6,489 nt of DNA from contig PMBQ01000183.1 of the NCBI GenBank assembly GCA_003152955.1, forward strand, positions 1-6,489, written 5' to 3'. Shown one piece after another: positions 1-5,876 of the stretch. Source of the DNA: Candidatus Bathyarchaeota archaeon (GTDB lineage: Archaea > Thermoproteota > Bathyarchaeia > 40CM-2-53-6 > FEN-987). The notes under the pieces are model-generated. The model saw only the letters and a list, made by a program, of their open reading frames with translations. It was not told where the DNA came from and made no database searches. The translations under genes and the position numbers were made by a program. Positions within the stretch are counted from its first letter, which is position 1, and every line of letters starts with the position of its first letter.

Positions 1-786
1 GGGTCGAAGCGTATCATACCATGGCGATATGTTCAACCAATAGGACCGGACTTAACGAGCACTAAGGGAGATGTGAAGCTCACAATCGCAGAGGAAGGGC
101 TTAGGGACATTCATCCTGAAGACGCTGCTGACATACTCGAAGAACTCAGCCGCGAAGAGAGAATTCACGTCTTCAACGCACTAGATACCGAGTCTGCCGC
201 CAATGCCCTTGAAGCAACTGAACCAAGAGTCCAAAGGGAAATACTGGCGTCGACAAGTAGTGAACGGGCGCTCCAGATCTTCTCTCACTTGTCCGCTGTT
301 CAGATCGCTGACATAATCTCGATTCTCCCACGTGACAATGCAGAGACCTTGCTGAAGATGCTGAAGGGAGACGTGGCTTCCAGAATCCATCAATTGCTAA
401 GCCAGCACGATGTTCCAGCATCGATCCTTGCGACACGTCGCTTCCTCAGTTTCGCAGGAGATCTCACTGTTGCTGATGCCTTTTCAAGGTTCCGAGAGGA
501 AGCACCCCGCTGCGTAGTTCCAATGTACATCTACGTTGTGGACTCTGAGCAGCACCTTAGAGGAGTCATAGATATCCAAGAACTTTTGAAAGCAGACCCC
601 AAGGACAAACTGGAGGACATCATGACAAGGAACTGTGTGACCGTCGCACCAAACACAATGCGGGGTGAAGTAGAGGCACTGTTCCGCAGGTACCGCTTCC
701 GGGCAATTCCGGTAGTTGATGAATCAAGAAAGATCATAGGGGTCGTGAGAGAGAAGGATGTATTCCTACCAGAGGAGCAACGGTAG
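1..786 (+). CDS. MgtE N-terminal domain / CBS-pair regulatory protein, 5' end outside the window
   Basis: This is a soluble protein with an MgtE intracellular N domain followed by two CBS domains. A GTG at 73 could serve as a start, giving 237 residues, but the same frame is open back to base 1. The upstream codons read RIIPWRYVQPIGPDL, which looks like the end of a PRC-barrel domain, a module often found before MgtE_N in such proteins. The purine-rich AAGGGAG lies only 2 nt before that GTG, too close for a normal ribosome binding site, so I treat the gene as 5'-truncated by the window. Counting from the GTG, the helical MgtE_N repeat region is about residues 10-115 (HPEDAADILEEL is typical), CBS1 about 118-172 and CBS2 about 176-233 (RAIPVVDESRKIIGVVREKD). 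There is no transmembrane channel domain, so it is not an Mg2+ channel itself. In this family the domains sense Mg2+ and adenine nucleotides; its partner here is unknown. Domain call is firm; function is inferred. Confidence 0.85.
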   Translation, partial: GSKRIIPWRYVQPIGPDLTSTKGDVKLTIAEEGLRDIHPEDAADILEELSREERIHVFNALDTESAANALEATEPRVQREILASTSSERALQIFSHLSAVQIADIISILPRDNAETLLKMLKGDVASRIHQLLSQHDVPASILATRRFLSFAGDLTVADAFSRFREEAPRCVVPMYIYVVDSEQHLRGVIDIQELLKADPKDKLEDIMTRNCVTVAPNTMRGEVEALFRRYRFRAIPVVDESRKIIGVVREKDVFLPEEQR

Positions 787-974
787 ATTATATGAGAACA
801 AAGTGTGGATGAGACACACCACGTCCTTTCACAGTTTGCTTATCTTGACTCACGGTAAATCTTAGAATCCCATTTATGAAAGAAAACGTAGGAAAAGAGC
901 CTCAAATCCAGTGATTCGCCAAATACGGAAATCAAGACCTAAACCGAGTCGCCGTAGCTCAATCCTGATCATAA

Positions 975-1025
975 GAGAAGAGGCAACAAGATGAAGAAGA
1001 GTCTGAACACAAGCTCGAAGAAATC
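975..1025 (-). terminator. Possible pyrimidine-rich termination region after the cysteine synthase
   Basis: Immediately after the synthase stop codon, the minus strand is rich in short T and CT tracts (TTTCTTC, CTCTTCTTC, CTCTTCTC). Archaeal transcription often ends at U-rich stretches without a strong hairpin. There is no long uninterrupted T run, so this is a weak call. The rest of the 787-1025 gap between the two convergent genes shows no coding or RNA signal that I can support. Confidence 0.2.
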
Positions 1026-2027
1026 TTATGGTGAGACATGGGCGGGCGGGGGAGCCTTTGTCTCGACCATCGGGCTCCCGTCGAAGTAGGAACATTTGAT
1101 TCCGAATTTTTGTGCACACGCTAAACATTGACTCGGCTCGCATAGGGATGTGCTCAGGTACTTCTCTCCACCATCAGGTGCTATGATCACCATGACACCG
1201 TGGTCAATCTCCCTAGCTTTCTTCAAAGCTACGTTAAATGCGGCTCCGGAGCTCGGCCCAACGAAGATACCTTCAGCGAGAGCTAAGAGCCTCGCCGACT
1301 CCTCTCCATCTCTCAACGTTACGTAATGTACTTCGTCCACCCTCTCGGGTTCCCAGATTCCTGGAACATATTGCGTGTTGAAGTTCTTCAAGCCCTGAAT
1401 TGGTGTTGACGGGTCTGGTGCAACGGCAATAATCTTCACATCTGGATTATACTCTCTAAGTCTCTTGGACACTCCAACGATGGTTCCTGACGTTCCAAGT
1501 CCAGCAACGAAATGGGTGATCTCTCCTCTTGTATCCTTCCAGATCTCCTCCGCAGTACTCTCATAGTGCGCTAACACGTTGTATTTGTTGTCAAACTGGT
1601 TTGGCATGAAGTACTTGTCGGGGTGTTTCGCTGCGAGTTCTCGCGCGTAGTCTTCGGCTCCATTCATGCCCTTTGAACCCTGAGTCAGGATTATCTTGGC
1701 CCCGAGCGTAATGAGGATCTGTCTCCTCTCCATGGTCATTGTCTCAGGCATGACGAACACGCAGTCGTAGCCTTTGACTCTGCAAACGAGCGCCAACCCT
1801 ATTCCTGTATTGCCGCTGGTTGGTTCTATGACGATCTTGTCTTTTGTTAGCGAACCTTCCCTCTCCGCGTGCTCAATCATGCATTTGGCTATTCGGTCTT
1901 TTACTGAACCTGCCGCGTTGAATTTTTCAAGCTTCACGTACATTTGCAGGCCTTTGTTAGGATTCAGAGAGTTGATTCGCACCATTGGAGTATTGCCGAT
2001 CAGGTCGAGTATGCTGCTGCATATCAT
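1026..2027 (-). CDS. PLP-dependent cysteine synthase, CysM/O-phosphoserine-sulfhydrylase-like
   Basis: This cytosolic beta-replacement enzyme makes L-cysteine from an activated serine and a sulfide donor. The 333 residues cover the whole fold-type II domain. The start fits LDLIGNTPMVRI; the PLP lysine is K43 in GSVKDR; the asparagine/substrate loop is TSGNTG at 70-75; the phosphate-binding loop is GTSGT at 178-182; the PLP-ring serine lies in GPSSGAA (257-263); GGEKYLST (286-293) closes the domain. The ATG at 2027 has GGTGA 6 nt upstream and an archaeal-type TATA box. The stretch GLKNFNTQYVPGIWEP (212-227) resembles the segment of mycobacterial CysM that holds the phosphoserine-selecting arginine; lysine 214 takes that place, so O-phosphoserine is a plausible substrate, though O-acetylserine is not excluded. 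After the core comes an unusual tail with C296, C301, C304 and C312 and a proline-rich end. A LysE-family exporter gene lies 139 bp upstream on the same strand. Confidence 0.93.
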   Translation of the reverse strand: MICSSILDLIGNTPMVRINSLNPNKGLQMYVKLEKFNAAGSVKDRIAKCMIEHAEREGSLTKDKIVIEPTSGNTGIGLALVCRVKGYDCVFVMPETMTMERRQILITLGAKIILTQGSKGMNGAEDYARELAAKHPDKYFMPNQFDNKYNVLAHYESTAEEIWKDTRGEITHFVAGLGTSGTIVGVSKRLREYNPDVKIIAVAPDPSTPIQGLKNFNTQYVPGIWEPERVDEVHYVTLRDGEESARLLALAEGIFVGPSSGAAFNVALKKAREIDHGVMVIIAPDGGEKYLSTSLCEPSQCLACAQKFGIKCSYFDGSPMVETKAPPPAHVSP

Positions 2028-2033
2028 GCAAAT

Positions 2034-2038
2034 TCACC
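2034..2038 (-). promoter_or_regulatory. Ribosome binding site of the cysteine synthase
   Basis: GGTGA on the minus strand lies 6 nt before the ATG at 2027. It supports that start and suggests a leadered mRNA with a short untranslated region. Confidence 0.6.
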
Positions 2039-2064
2039 GTGAAACAAAGATAATCACTAGTTTT

Positions 2065-2072
2065 CATATAAG
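2065..2072 (-). promoter_or_regulatory. TATA box of the cysteine synthase promoter
   Basis: The minus strand reads CTTATATG, matching an archaeal TATA element. A start about 25 nt downstream would fall near 2043, giving a leader of roughly 16 nt that contains the GGTGA site. The operator-like repeats begin 2 bp upstream, where the TFB recognition element would lie. Confidence 0.55.
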
Positions 2073-2074
2073 TA

Positions 2075-2113
2075 GGTCATTGAAAAGAAACAGATAATGA
2101 CCTTCGGGTCATT
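2075..2113. promoter_or_regulatory. Three-part inverted/direct repeat beside the cysteine synthase promoter (operator candidate)
   Basis: Three perfect 7-bp units sit here: GGTCATT at 2075-2081, its complement AATGACC at 2096-2102, and GGTCATT again at 2107-2113. The last two form a perfect stem closed by TTCG, a C(UUCG)G tetraloop if transcribed. The first two form an alternative inverted repeat with a 14-bp spacer. The unit nearest the TATA box lies 2 bp upstream of it, so a bound protein would overlap the TFB site, as expected of an archaeal repressor. The unit is upstream of the predicted transcription start, so an RNA switch in the synthase's own transcript is unlikely, although transcripts from the exporter gene would cross it. 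Confidence 0.5.
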
Positions 2114-2146
2114 CTTATACACACTGACCGATACTTACGGGAAAGT

Positions 2147-2161
2147 ACGGACGGCTTCCGT
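2147..2161 (-). terminator. Weak hairpin after the LysE-family gene
   Basis: ACGGA and TCCGT form a 5-bp stem with a 5-nt loop, starting 5 nt past the exporter's stop codon. On the minus strand it is followed by the pyrimidine-rich TACTTTCCC. The short stem makes this only a possible terminator between the exporter and the synthase. Confidence 0.2.
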
Positions 2162-2166
2162 GACTT

Positions 2167-2796
2167 TTATCTGAAAGCAACCAGAAACCCGAGCGCTATC
2201 AATATCGCACCGGGTAGAATTTTCTGCAGTCTCGAGAACCACGATCGTTTGCTAAGCATGTTGCCAGCCTGCCCTGCGATACTCGCAATTACAATATTCC
2301 AAGCTGTGCCTGAAGAATCAAAGATTAAGCCGAGCAGCACGATCTGAGGAAGGATTGTTCCTTTCGTCGGATCAACGAATTGTGGCAAGAAAGCTATGAA
2401 GAACAATGCCACCTTTGGATTGAGTACATTAGTTGCGACACCTTGGCGAAATATAGTCCATAGATCTGCACTTCTCTTTGAAACTAATGGATGCCCGGAA
2501 TTCGTGCTCTTGCTGTGCAGCATCCGCAAACCCAAGAAAACGAGGTAAGCTGCGCCAGCAAATTTTATGATCTGGAAGGCGATTGGTAGAGATACGAGAA
2601 TTGCTGCAAGACCAAATGCCGCGATGGAAGTATGGACTAGCGTGCCTGCTCCAATGCCGAGAGCTGAGACAATGCCTGCCTTTCTTCCTTGCCCCAAACT
2701 GCGTGATATCACGTACAGCATGTCTGGGCCCGGTGAGAGGTTCAGACTGACGGTGGCTATGAGGAAGAGAATCAAGGCATTAGTTCCGGGTAGCAA
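2167..2796 (-). CDS. LysE/RhtB-family amino-acid exporter
   Basis: This is an integral membrane protein that exports amino acids or related metabolites across the cytoplasmic membrane. The 209 residues match the family's usual length of about 205-210. The first helix carries the signature SPGPDMLYVISRSLGQGRKAG (21-41). Further hydrophobic segments lie at about 42-66, 70-92, 115-140, 148-174 and 192-207. NPKVALFFIAFLPQFVD (126-142) is the second family hallmark. The start is a TTG; an in-frame TGA stands only two codons upstream (2803-2805), and the first ATG would delete the first helix, so TTG is the only sensible choice. No clear Shine-Dalgarno precedes it, which fits translational coupling: a small ORF on the same strand overlaps the start by 17 nt. 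The substrate is unknown. Its position upstream of a cysteine synthase makes cysteine or a serine ester a reasonable guess, since E. coli EamB of this family exports cysteine and O-acetylserine. Confidence 0.92.
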   Translation of the reverse strand: MLPGTNALILFLIATVSLNLSPGPDMLYVISRSLGQGRKAGIVSALGIGAGTLVHTSIAAFGLAAILVSLPIAFQIIKFAGAAYLVFLGLRMLHSKSTNSGHPLVSKRSADLWTIFRQGVATNVLNPKVALFFIAFLPQFVDPTKGTILPQIVLLGLIFDSSGTAWNIVIASIAGQAGNMLSKRSWFSRLQKILPGAILIALGFLVAFR

Positions 2797-2947
2797 ATGT
2801 TTTCACAAACTCGCAAGGACCAAATGTTTTTCGTATTCGTGGGTGAGCAATCTCAATTTCCTCGACCTCTTCGCTCTCTTCTACCAGCGGTCTTGTCAAC
2901 TCTTCAGTTTCTTGGCGTAAAACGGTTGCTGACTTTGGGGGACTCAT
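2780..2947 (-). CDS. Small acidic hypothetical protein, overlaps the exporter start
   Basis: An ATG at 2947 opens a 55-residue frame ending at TAA 2780-2782, which overlaps the first 17 nt of the LysE-family gene. A second in-frame ATG at 2956 would add three residues, and a stop lies directly before it. The middle is very acidic: residues 13-33 contain ten glutamates, with EESEEVEEIEI as the core. It is followed by a basic patch (HPRIRK) and a single cysteine. There is no signal peptide, membrane segment or clear ribosome binding site. I do not recognise the family. The codon pattern is purine-rich in first positions as in real genes, and the overlap suggests translational coupling to the exporter, but the short length leaves chance possible. 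Confidence 0.4.
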   Translation of the reverse strand: MSPPKSATVLRQETEELTRPLVEESEEVEEIEIAHPRIRKTFGPCEFVKTFATRN

Positions 2948-2972
2948 TGAGTGCATTCATGAAGATCCGGGT

Positions 2973-3338
2973 CTAGTCTGCCTGTTCCCAGAATAGGTGG
3001 TACATGAGATAGAAAGCGGCAACTCCGCTGTAAGGAGCAAATTTCCCCAGAACCTTTCGAACAGTTTTTGAAGAGATTTCATTTCATAAGTCAGTAATCA
3101 CGGATGGATTTCAACTGTAAGGCGTGGCCTTTCAACAGTTCCTTCAGACGAGACAGACCAATACTGGTTTCTCGCCAACATGAAGAACTCTCATGTAAAC
3201 TCCGTTTTCGTAGACATCTGGGAGGTTCTTCCGAAATCGACCGTGAATACCTGCGCTCCTTTCGAAGTCGAAGGGAGGTGACGGGAATAGGGAGAAACTC
3301 GTCTCCGAAGTCCTGCTGATGCGAAGCGCTCCTTTCAT
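2973..3338 (-). pseudogene. Decayed DNA-3-methyladenine glycosylase II (AlkA-type), frameshift plus internal deletion
   Basis: Three minus-strand pieces in order resemble the ends of an AlkA-like base-excision glycosylase. Piece 1, from ATG 3338, contains SLFPSPPFDFERS, then LPDVYENGVYMRVLHVGEKP, the usual N-terminal domain; its frame stops at 3144-3146. Piece 2 is in another frame (3154-3098): SSEGTVERPRLTVEIHP, the expected continuation, reached by a shift equal to one extra base near 3155. Piece 3 (3080-2973) reads RKVLGKFAPYSGV then AAFYLMYHLFWEQAD and a TAG, the typical family C-terminus. Pieces 2 and 3 are only 17 nt apart, whereas an intact protein of about 280-300 residues would have roughly 170 residues between them, including the helix-hairpin-helix and the catalytic aspartate. 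The gene is therefore non-functional unless the sequence is misassembled. Overlapping open frames on both strands here are byproducts of this remnant. Confidence 0.72.
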
Positions 3339-3733
3339 GATATCCGTTGTAAGAAATGTTTCCTGTTAAGTGTGATAGGTTGGGTCGAATCGGATGGTCT
3401 TTTGTGTCGATCTGATCGTGAGCCACGACCTTTCTCCAATTGAAAATGCTGCATTACCTTTCGATACGTATCGCGCCTCCTGGAATCTTAACAGTTTCAC
3501 GGCAGTCCACGACGGAGTATCGAACGTGCAGGAGGATTTTAGAATTTAGAATGGAGGAGGGCTCCGTGAACGCGGCGATCGACAATCGACTGATTGCACT
3601 GATGCGAACATTCGATCATGAAAAGAATTGTAGGATGGTTCTTCTTTGACAAGAAAGAGTAAGGGAGAAAAACGAATACGTTATGTTGATTCGAGCTCCT
3701 GTAGGTCGTTAAGGGAATTTAGAGGTATGTCTT
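3339..3733. other. Intergenic stretch with no convincing gene
   Basis: About 395 bp separate the glycosylase remnant from the divergent gene at 3734. Both strands have frames of 60-70 codons but no recognisable domains. A minus-strand frame (about 3366-3546) runs 60 codons with only a GTG as a possible start. A 27-residue + strand mini-ORF (3566-3649) follows a strong purine-rich GGAGGAGG. No TATA box, RNA gene or repeat stands out. The stretch may be decayed coding DNA like its left neighbour. Confidence 0.4.
3722..3726 (+). promoter_or_regulatory. Ribosome binding site deciding the GTG start at 3734
   Basis: GAGGT lies 7 nt before the GTG at 3734, a good Shine-Dalgarno position. An ATG at 3727 is out of frame and soon stops, and an in-frame TAA lies at 3710-3712, so GTG 3734 is the best start; the adjacent TTG at 3737 is the alternative. 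Confidence 0.5.
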
Positions 3734-4291
3734 GTGTTGGCTTTTGATCCGGCGAGTCTGAATTCTGATGTTTCAATTCTAAGCTCGATTGCCATAATTC
3801 TCGGTACTGTCTTCGTCGTAATTCAAATTCGACAGAATACCCGCCTAGTGCAAGCTGCTGCAGAACAAGCAAGAGCTGCAGCTACTCAGGCGAAACTAAC
3901 AACGGAGCAAATGAAACAGAACAACGAGCTTGCCAACATTGATATGATAATGAGGCTCTACGAATTCGCAAACACCGCCGAGGTTCAGGCGGCTTGGCTA
4001 ACCGTTCTGAATTCGAAGATCTCCTCATTCGAGGACTTCCTCAAACTACCGAAACCCGAACAAGTTGCGTTCTATCAAATAGGGGCACTCTTCGAATCCG
4101 TTGGCGTGCTCGTTGAGAGGGGTATCGTCAAAGACGACATTATCGAAGATATGTTTGCAACACAACTTGCGTGGCAATCACTGAAACCATTTGTCTCAGG
4201 CATTCGCGAGAAGTACGGCGACGAAGAGAGCTATCCAGCATTCGAGAGGCTACACGAAAGGTTGACTAATGGCCAGGTAAGGCCGGGCTGA
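3734..4291 (+). CDS. One-helix membrane-anchored protein with coiled coil, function unknown
   Basis: The 185-residue protein has one hydrophobic segment at about 14-32 (ILSSIAIILGTVFVVIQIR), then a basic step (RQNTR) and an Ala/Gln-rich helix at about 38-68 (AAAEQARAAATQAKLTTEQ) that should form a coiled coil. The rest (70-178) is predicted helical, with conserved-looking patches IDMIMRLYEFANTAEVQAAW and QIGALFESVGVLVERGIV. The layout of an N-terminal helix ending in QIRQNTR plus a helical cytosolic domain resembles a widespread group of uncharacterised proteins (DUF4760-like), but I assign this only by general appearance. Few basic residues precede the helix, so the C-terminal domain is probably cytoplasmic. 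It stands alone, divergent from the minus-strand genes to its left and convergent with the peptidase to its right, so context does not reveal a role. Confidence 0.8.
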   Translation: MLAFDPASLNSDVSILSSIAIILGTVFVVIQIRQNTRLVQAAAEQARAAATQAKLTTEQMKQNNELANIDMIMRLYEFANTAEVQAAWLTVLNSKISSFEDFLKLPKPEQVAFYQIGALFESVGVLVERGIVKDDIIEDMFATQLAWQSLKPFVSGIREKYGDEESYPAFERLHERLTNGQVRPG

Positions 4292-4462
4292 CGGGTTCTT
4301 TCATTTCGCCTCAAAACCCCAGCTCTCCTGACTCGCGTTTTCTTAGTATGCGTGCCAAGGCAATAATCCGGAACCCGCGCTTTCATCAAGAATCCCATAA
4401 TCTTTGGGTATCTGCGAACGAGTAGCGACGGGAACGGAAGTTCTAGGAGTCCTCGACTGATT

Positions 4463-4501
4463 TGGGATTGGAGATCCCAGGAGGACACAGAATCCCTCCT
4501 G
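4463..4501 (+). terminator. Two abutting hairpins followed by a T-rich stretch
   Basis: TGGGAT (4463-4468) pairs with ATCCCA (4474-4479), and CAGGAGG (4478-4484) pairs with CCTCCTG (4495-4501). The second, stronger 7-bp stem is followed on the + strand by TTGTTCCTTTATG. This could end transcription of the gene at 3734-4291, although it is about 190 nt past that stop, or act between the convergent genes. The remaining 4292-4572 sequence shows no gene with a usable start. Confidence 0.3.
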
Positions 4502-4572
4502 TTGTTCCTTTATGTGTAGCTCTCTTAATGCAGAAAAGAGTTGGTCATTGGGTTGCTGTTCTTTAGTTCTCC

Positions 4573-5811
4573 CTAATACCAGACTTTCTCAAGCATTCTA
4601 ACTGTGTTGAGTCCAATCACTTTTGCGATTTCGGTATCGGAGTAACCGCCTTGAATCATCCAGCGCGCAATATTGACAAACTCGTTGGGGTTCTCCAGAC
4701 CCATCACGTATCCGGGATCCCGAGCTTCTGGTGGCGCTTGCTTCGTAACGACTGTTTTTCGTCCCGGTCTCAAATGATGCCCCAACGGCCGCACGTCCCA
4801 ATACTTGTAGAGGCCGGGATGATCTCCGTATAGGCTGTCGGGTCCGCAGCCGACGTGGTCGATGCCCATGACTTCAATGCAGTATTCTACACATTCCATG
4901 TAGCTCTCAATACTTCCGATAGGATGTTTGTCAGTGCGCAGTCCCAATCCTGCACCACCAACTCCAATCATACCGTCCTTTTCCGCTAATGCGTGTAGAA
5001 CTTCGTCGCTAGTAGTGTGACCTTGAGCTATCGCCGCAGGCCCACTGTGACTGTTGTAAATCGGCTTGCTGCTTGCTTCGATAGTGTCGAGAGCTGTCCG
5101 GTCGTTAGTGTGACCTACGTCGATAAGCATTCCAAGTTTGTTCATGCGCTTCACGACATCAAAGCCAAAATCCGTGAGACCCGAACTCAGGTCAGTCTCT
5201 TCCATACCTCCCCCAAGCATATTCGACTCACTATAGCAAATGCCCATGCTTCGGACTCCCAGACCAAAGAGGACATCAATTCTGTCCAATTCATTTTCAA
5301 TTGGTGTCGCAGATTCGAGACAGAACACCAAAGCAATCTTGCCATTCTCATGCGCGTCCTTGATGTCTTTGACACGTAGGCCTGGGGTGACCATGTTCTG
5401 GTGATGAATATCGCTCAGACGCATGCCGATGTCATGTATGATATCTGTCCATTTCCATCCCATGTAACTTGTAATGTACGCTGTCCCATCCATGAGATTG
5501 TCAAAGACGCAATCGAGTCCACTGATGCTTAACGCCTCATATGCGAGGAAGTTTCGGCCCATGTGATCGAACTCCAGTGCTTGGCTCATGTCTTCCGGAA
5601 AGAGGACAGGATGTTCGTGGAGGGAAATCAGGATATTCCTTTTCACAATGTCCTCAAAACGATCTTCTTCACTCTTGGACAAGCGCACCAAATATGGAGG
5701 TACCCGGTCGAACTCTTTACACAGTTTGAACTCCCTGTAGTCGAACCCTGGCTTAAGGTATTGATACGCTTTGTAACTATCATATTTCTTGTTTCTACCC
5801 ATCGCCGTCAC
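4573..5811 (-). CDS. Divergent M19 (renal dipeptidase-like) metallohydrolase
   Basis: This is a TIM-barrel, probably two-zinc hydrolase of the membrane-dipeptidase family, which cleaves dipeptides or amide-like substrates; no signal peptide is visible, so it is likely cytoplasmic. Numbering from GTG 5811 (412 residues), the metal sites appear to be HEH at 65-67, E166 in VFCLES, H234 in IDVGH and H255 in IYNSHSG, with D325 in GIDHVGCGPDS as the likely catalytic aspartate. Two differences from classic members stand out: the N-terminal HxD motif is HxH, and the arginine-asparagine pair after the second His (family SH...RN..D) is H265-T266. An in-frame ATG at 5802 gives MGRNKKYDSY, which fits as the real start because the TATA box would place transcription start near 5817; GTGA lies 5 nt before that ATG. 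An extra region of about 60 residues precedes the first zinc motif. An extradiol dioxygenase gene lies upstream on the same strand. Confidence 0.88.
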   Translation of the reverse strand: MTAMGRNKKYDSYKAYQYLKPGFDYREFKLCKEFDRVPPYLVRLSKSEEDRFEDIVKRNILISLHEHPVLFPEDMSQALEFDHMGRNFLAYEALSISGLDCVFDNLMDGTAYITSYMGWKWTDIIHDIGMRLSDIHHQNMVTPGLRVKDIKDAHENGKIALVFCLESATPIENELDRIDVLFGLGVRSMGICYSESNMLGGGMEETDLSSGLTDFGFDVVKRMNKLGMLIDVGHTNDRTALDTIEASSKPIYNSHSGPAAIAQGHTTSDEVLHALAEKDGMIGVGGAGLGLRTDKHPIGSIESYMECVEYCIEVMGIDHVGCGPDSLYGDHPGLYKYWDVRPLGHHLRPGRKTVVTKQAPPEARDPGYVMGLENPNEFVNIARWMIQGGYSDTEIAKVIGLNTVRMLEKVWY

Positions 5812-5837
5812 GACAAAACCCTTGGAGATTCTGTGGT

Positions 5838-5847
5838 ATTATATATG
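5838..5847 (-). promoter_or_regulatory. TATA box of the M19 hydrolase gene
   Basis: The minus strand reads CATATATAAT, a near-ideal archaeal TATA element about 27 bp before GTG 5811 and 36 bp before ATG 5802. It also contains TATAAT, but the only TTG-type upstream hexamer is spaced 12 bp away, too close for a bacterial -35 element. Confidence 0.6.
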
Positions 5848-5855
5848 ATTCCATA

Positions 5856-5876
5856 TTCCAACACCGCGAGTTGGAA
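5856..5876. promoter_or_regulatory. 21-bp palindrome upstream of the M19 TATA box (operator candidate)
   Basis: TTCCAAC (5856-5862) and GTTGGAA (5870-5876) form a perfect 7-bp inverted repeat with a 7-bp spacer. On the minus strand its proximal edge lies 8 bp upstream of the TATA box, close to the TFB recognition site. There is no T run after it, so a terminator for the upstream dioxygenase is less likely than a dimeric regulator site. Confidence 0.45.

Noticed and set aside
953..967. tRNA-like D-arm motif (CCGTAGCTCAATCCT)
   Set aside because: There is no matching GAGC to close the D stem, no anticodon arm and no T-arm GGTTC-type sequence downstream, so it is not a tRNA.
874..1143. 89-codon minus-strand frame overlapping the end of the cysteine synthase
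   Set aside because: It starts inside the synthase tail in another frame and lacks a ribosome binding site and recognisable domains.
3091..3426. 111-codon minus-strand frame over the glycosylase remnant
   Set aside because: It is a third frame across the remnant. Its protein is low-complexity Arg/Ser-rich with no family resemblance, whereas the other frames match AlkA.
4292..4377. Inverted pair CGGGTTC / GAACCCG 72 bp apart
   Set aside because: Only 7 bp over a long spacer with no flanking duplication or enclosed gene; chance is likely.
4343..4591. Open minus-strand frame of about 80 codons after the M19 gene
   Set aside because: It has no ATG, GTG or TTG start and no recognised domain. 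It might be a remnant but cannot be supported.
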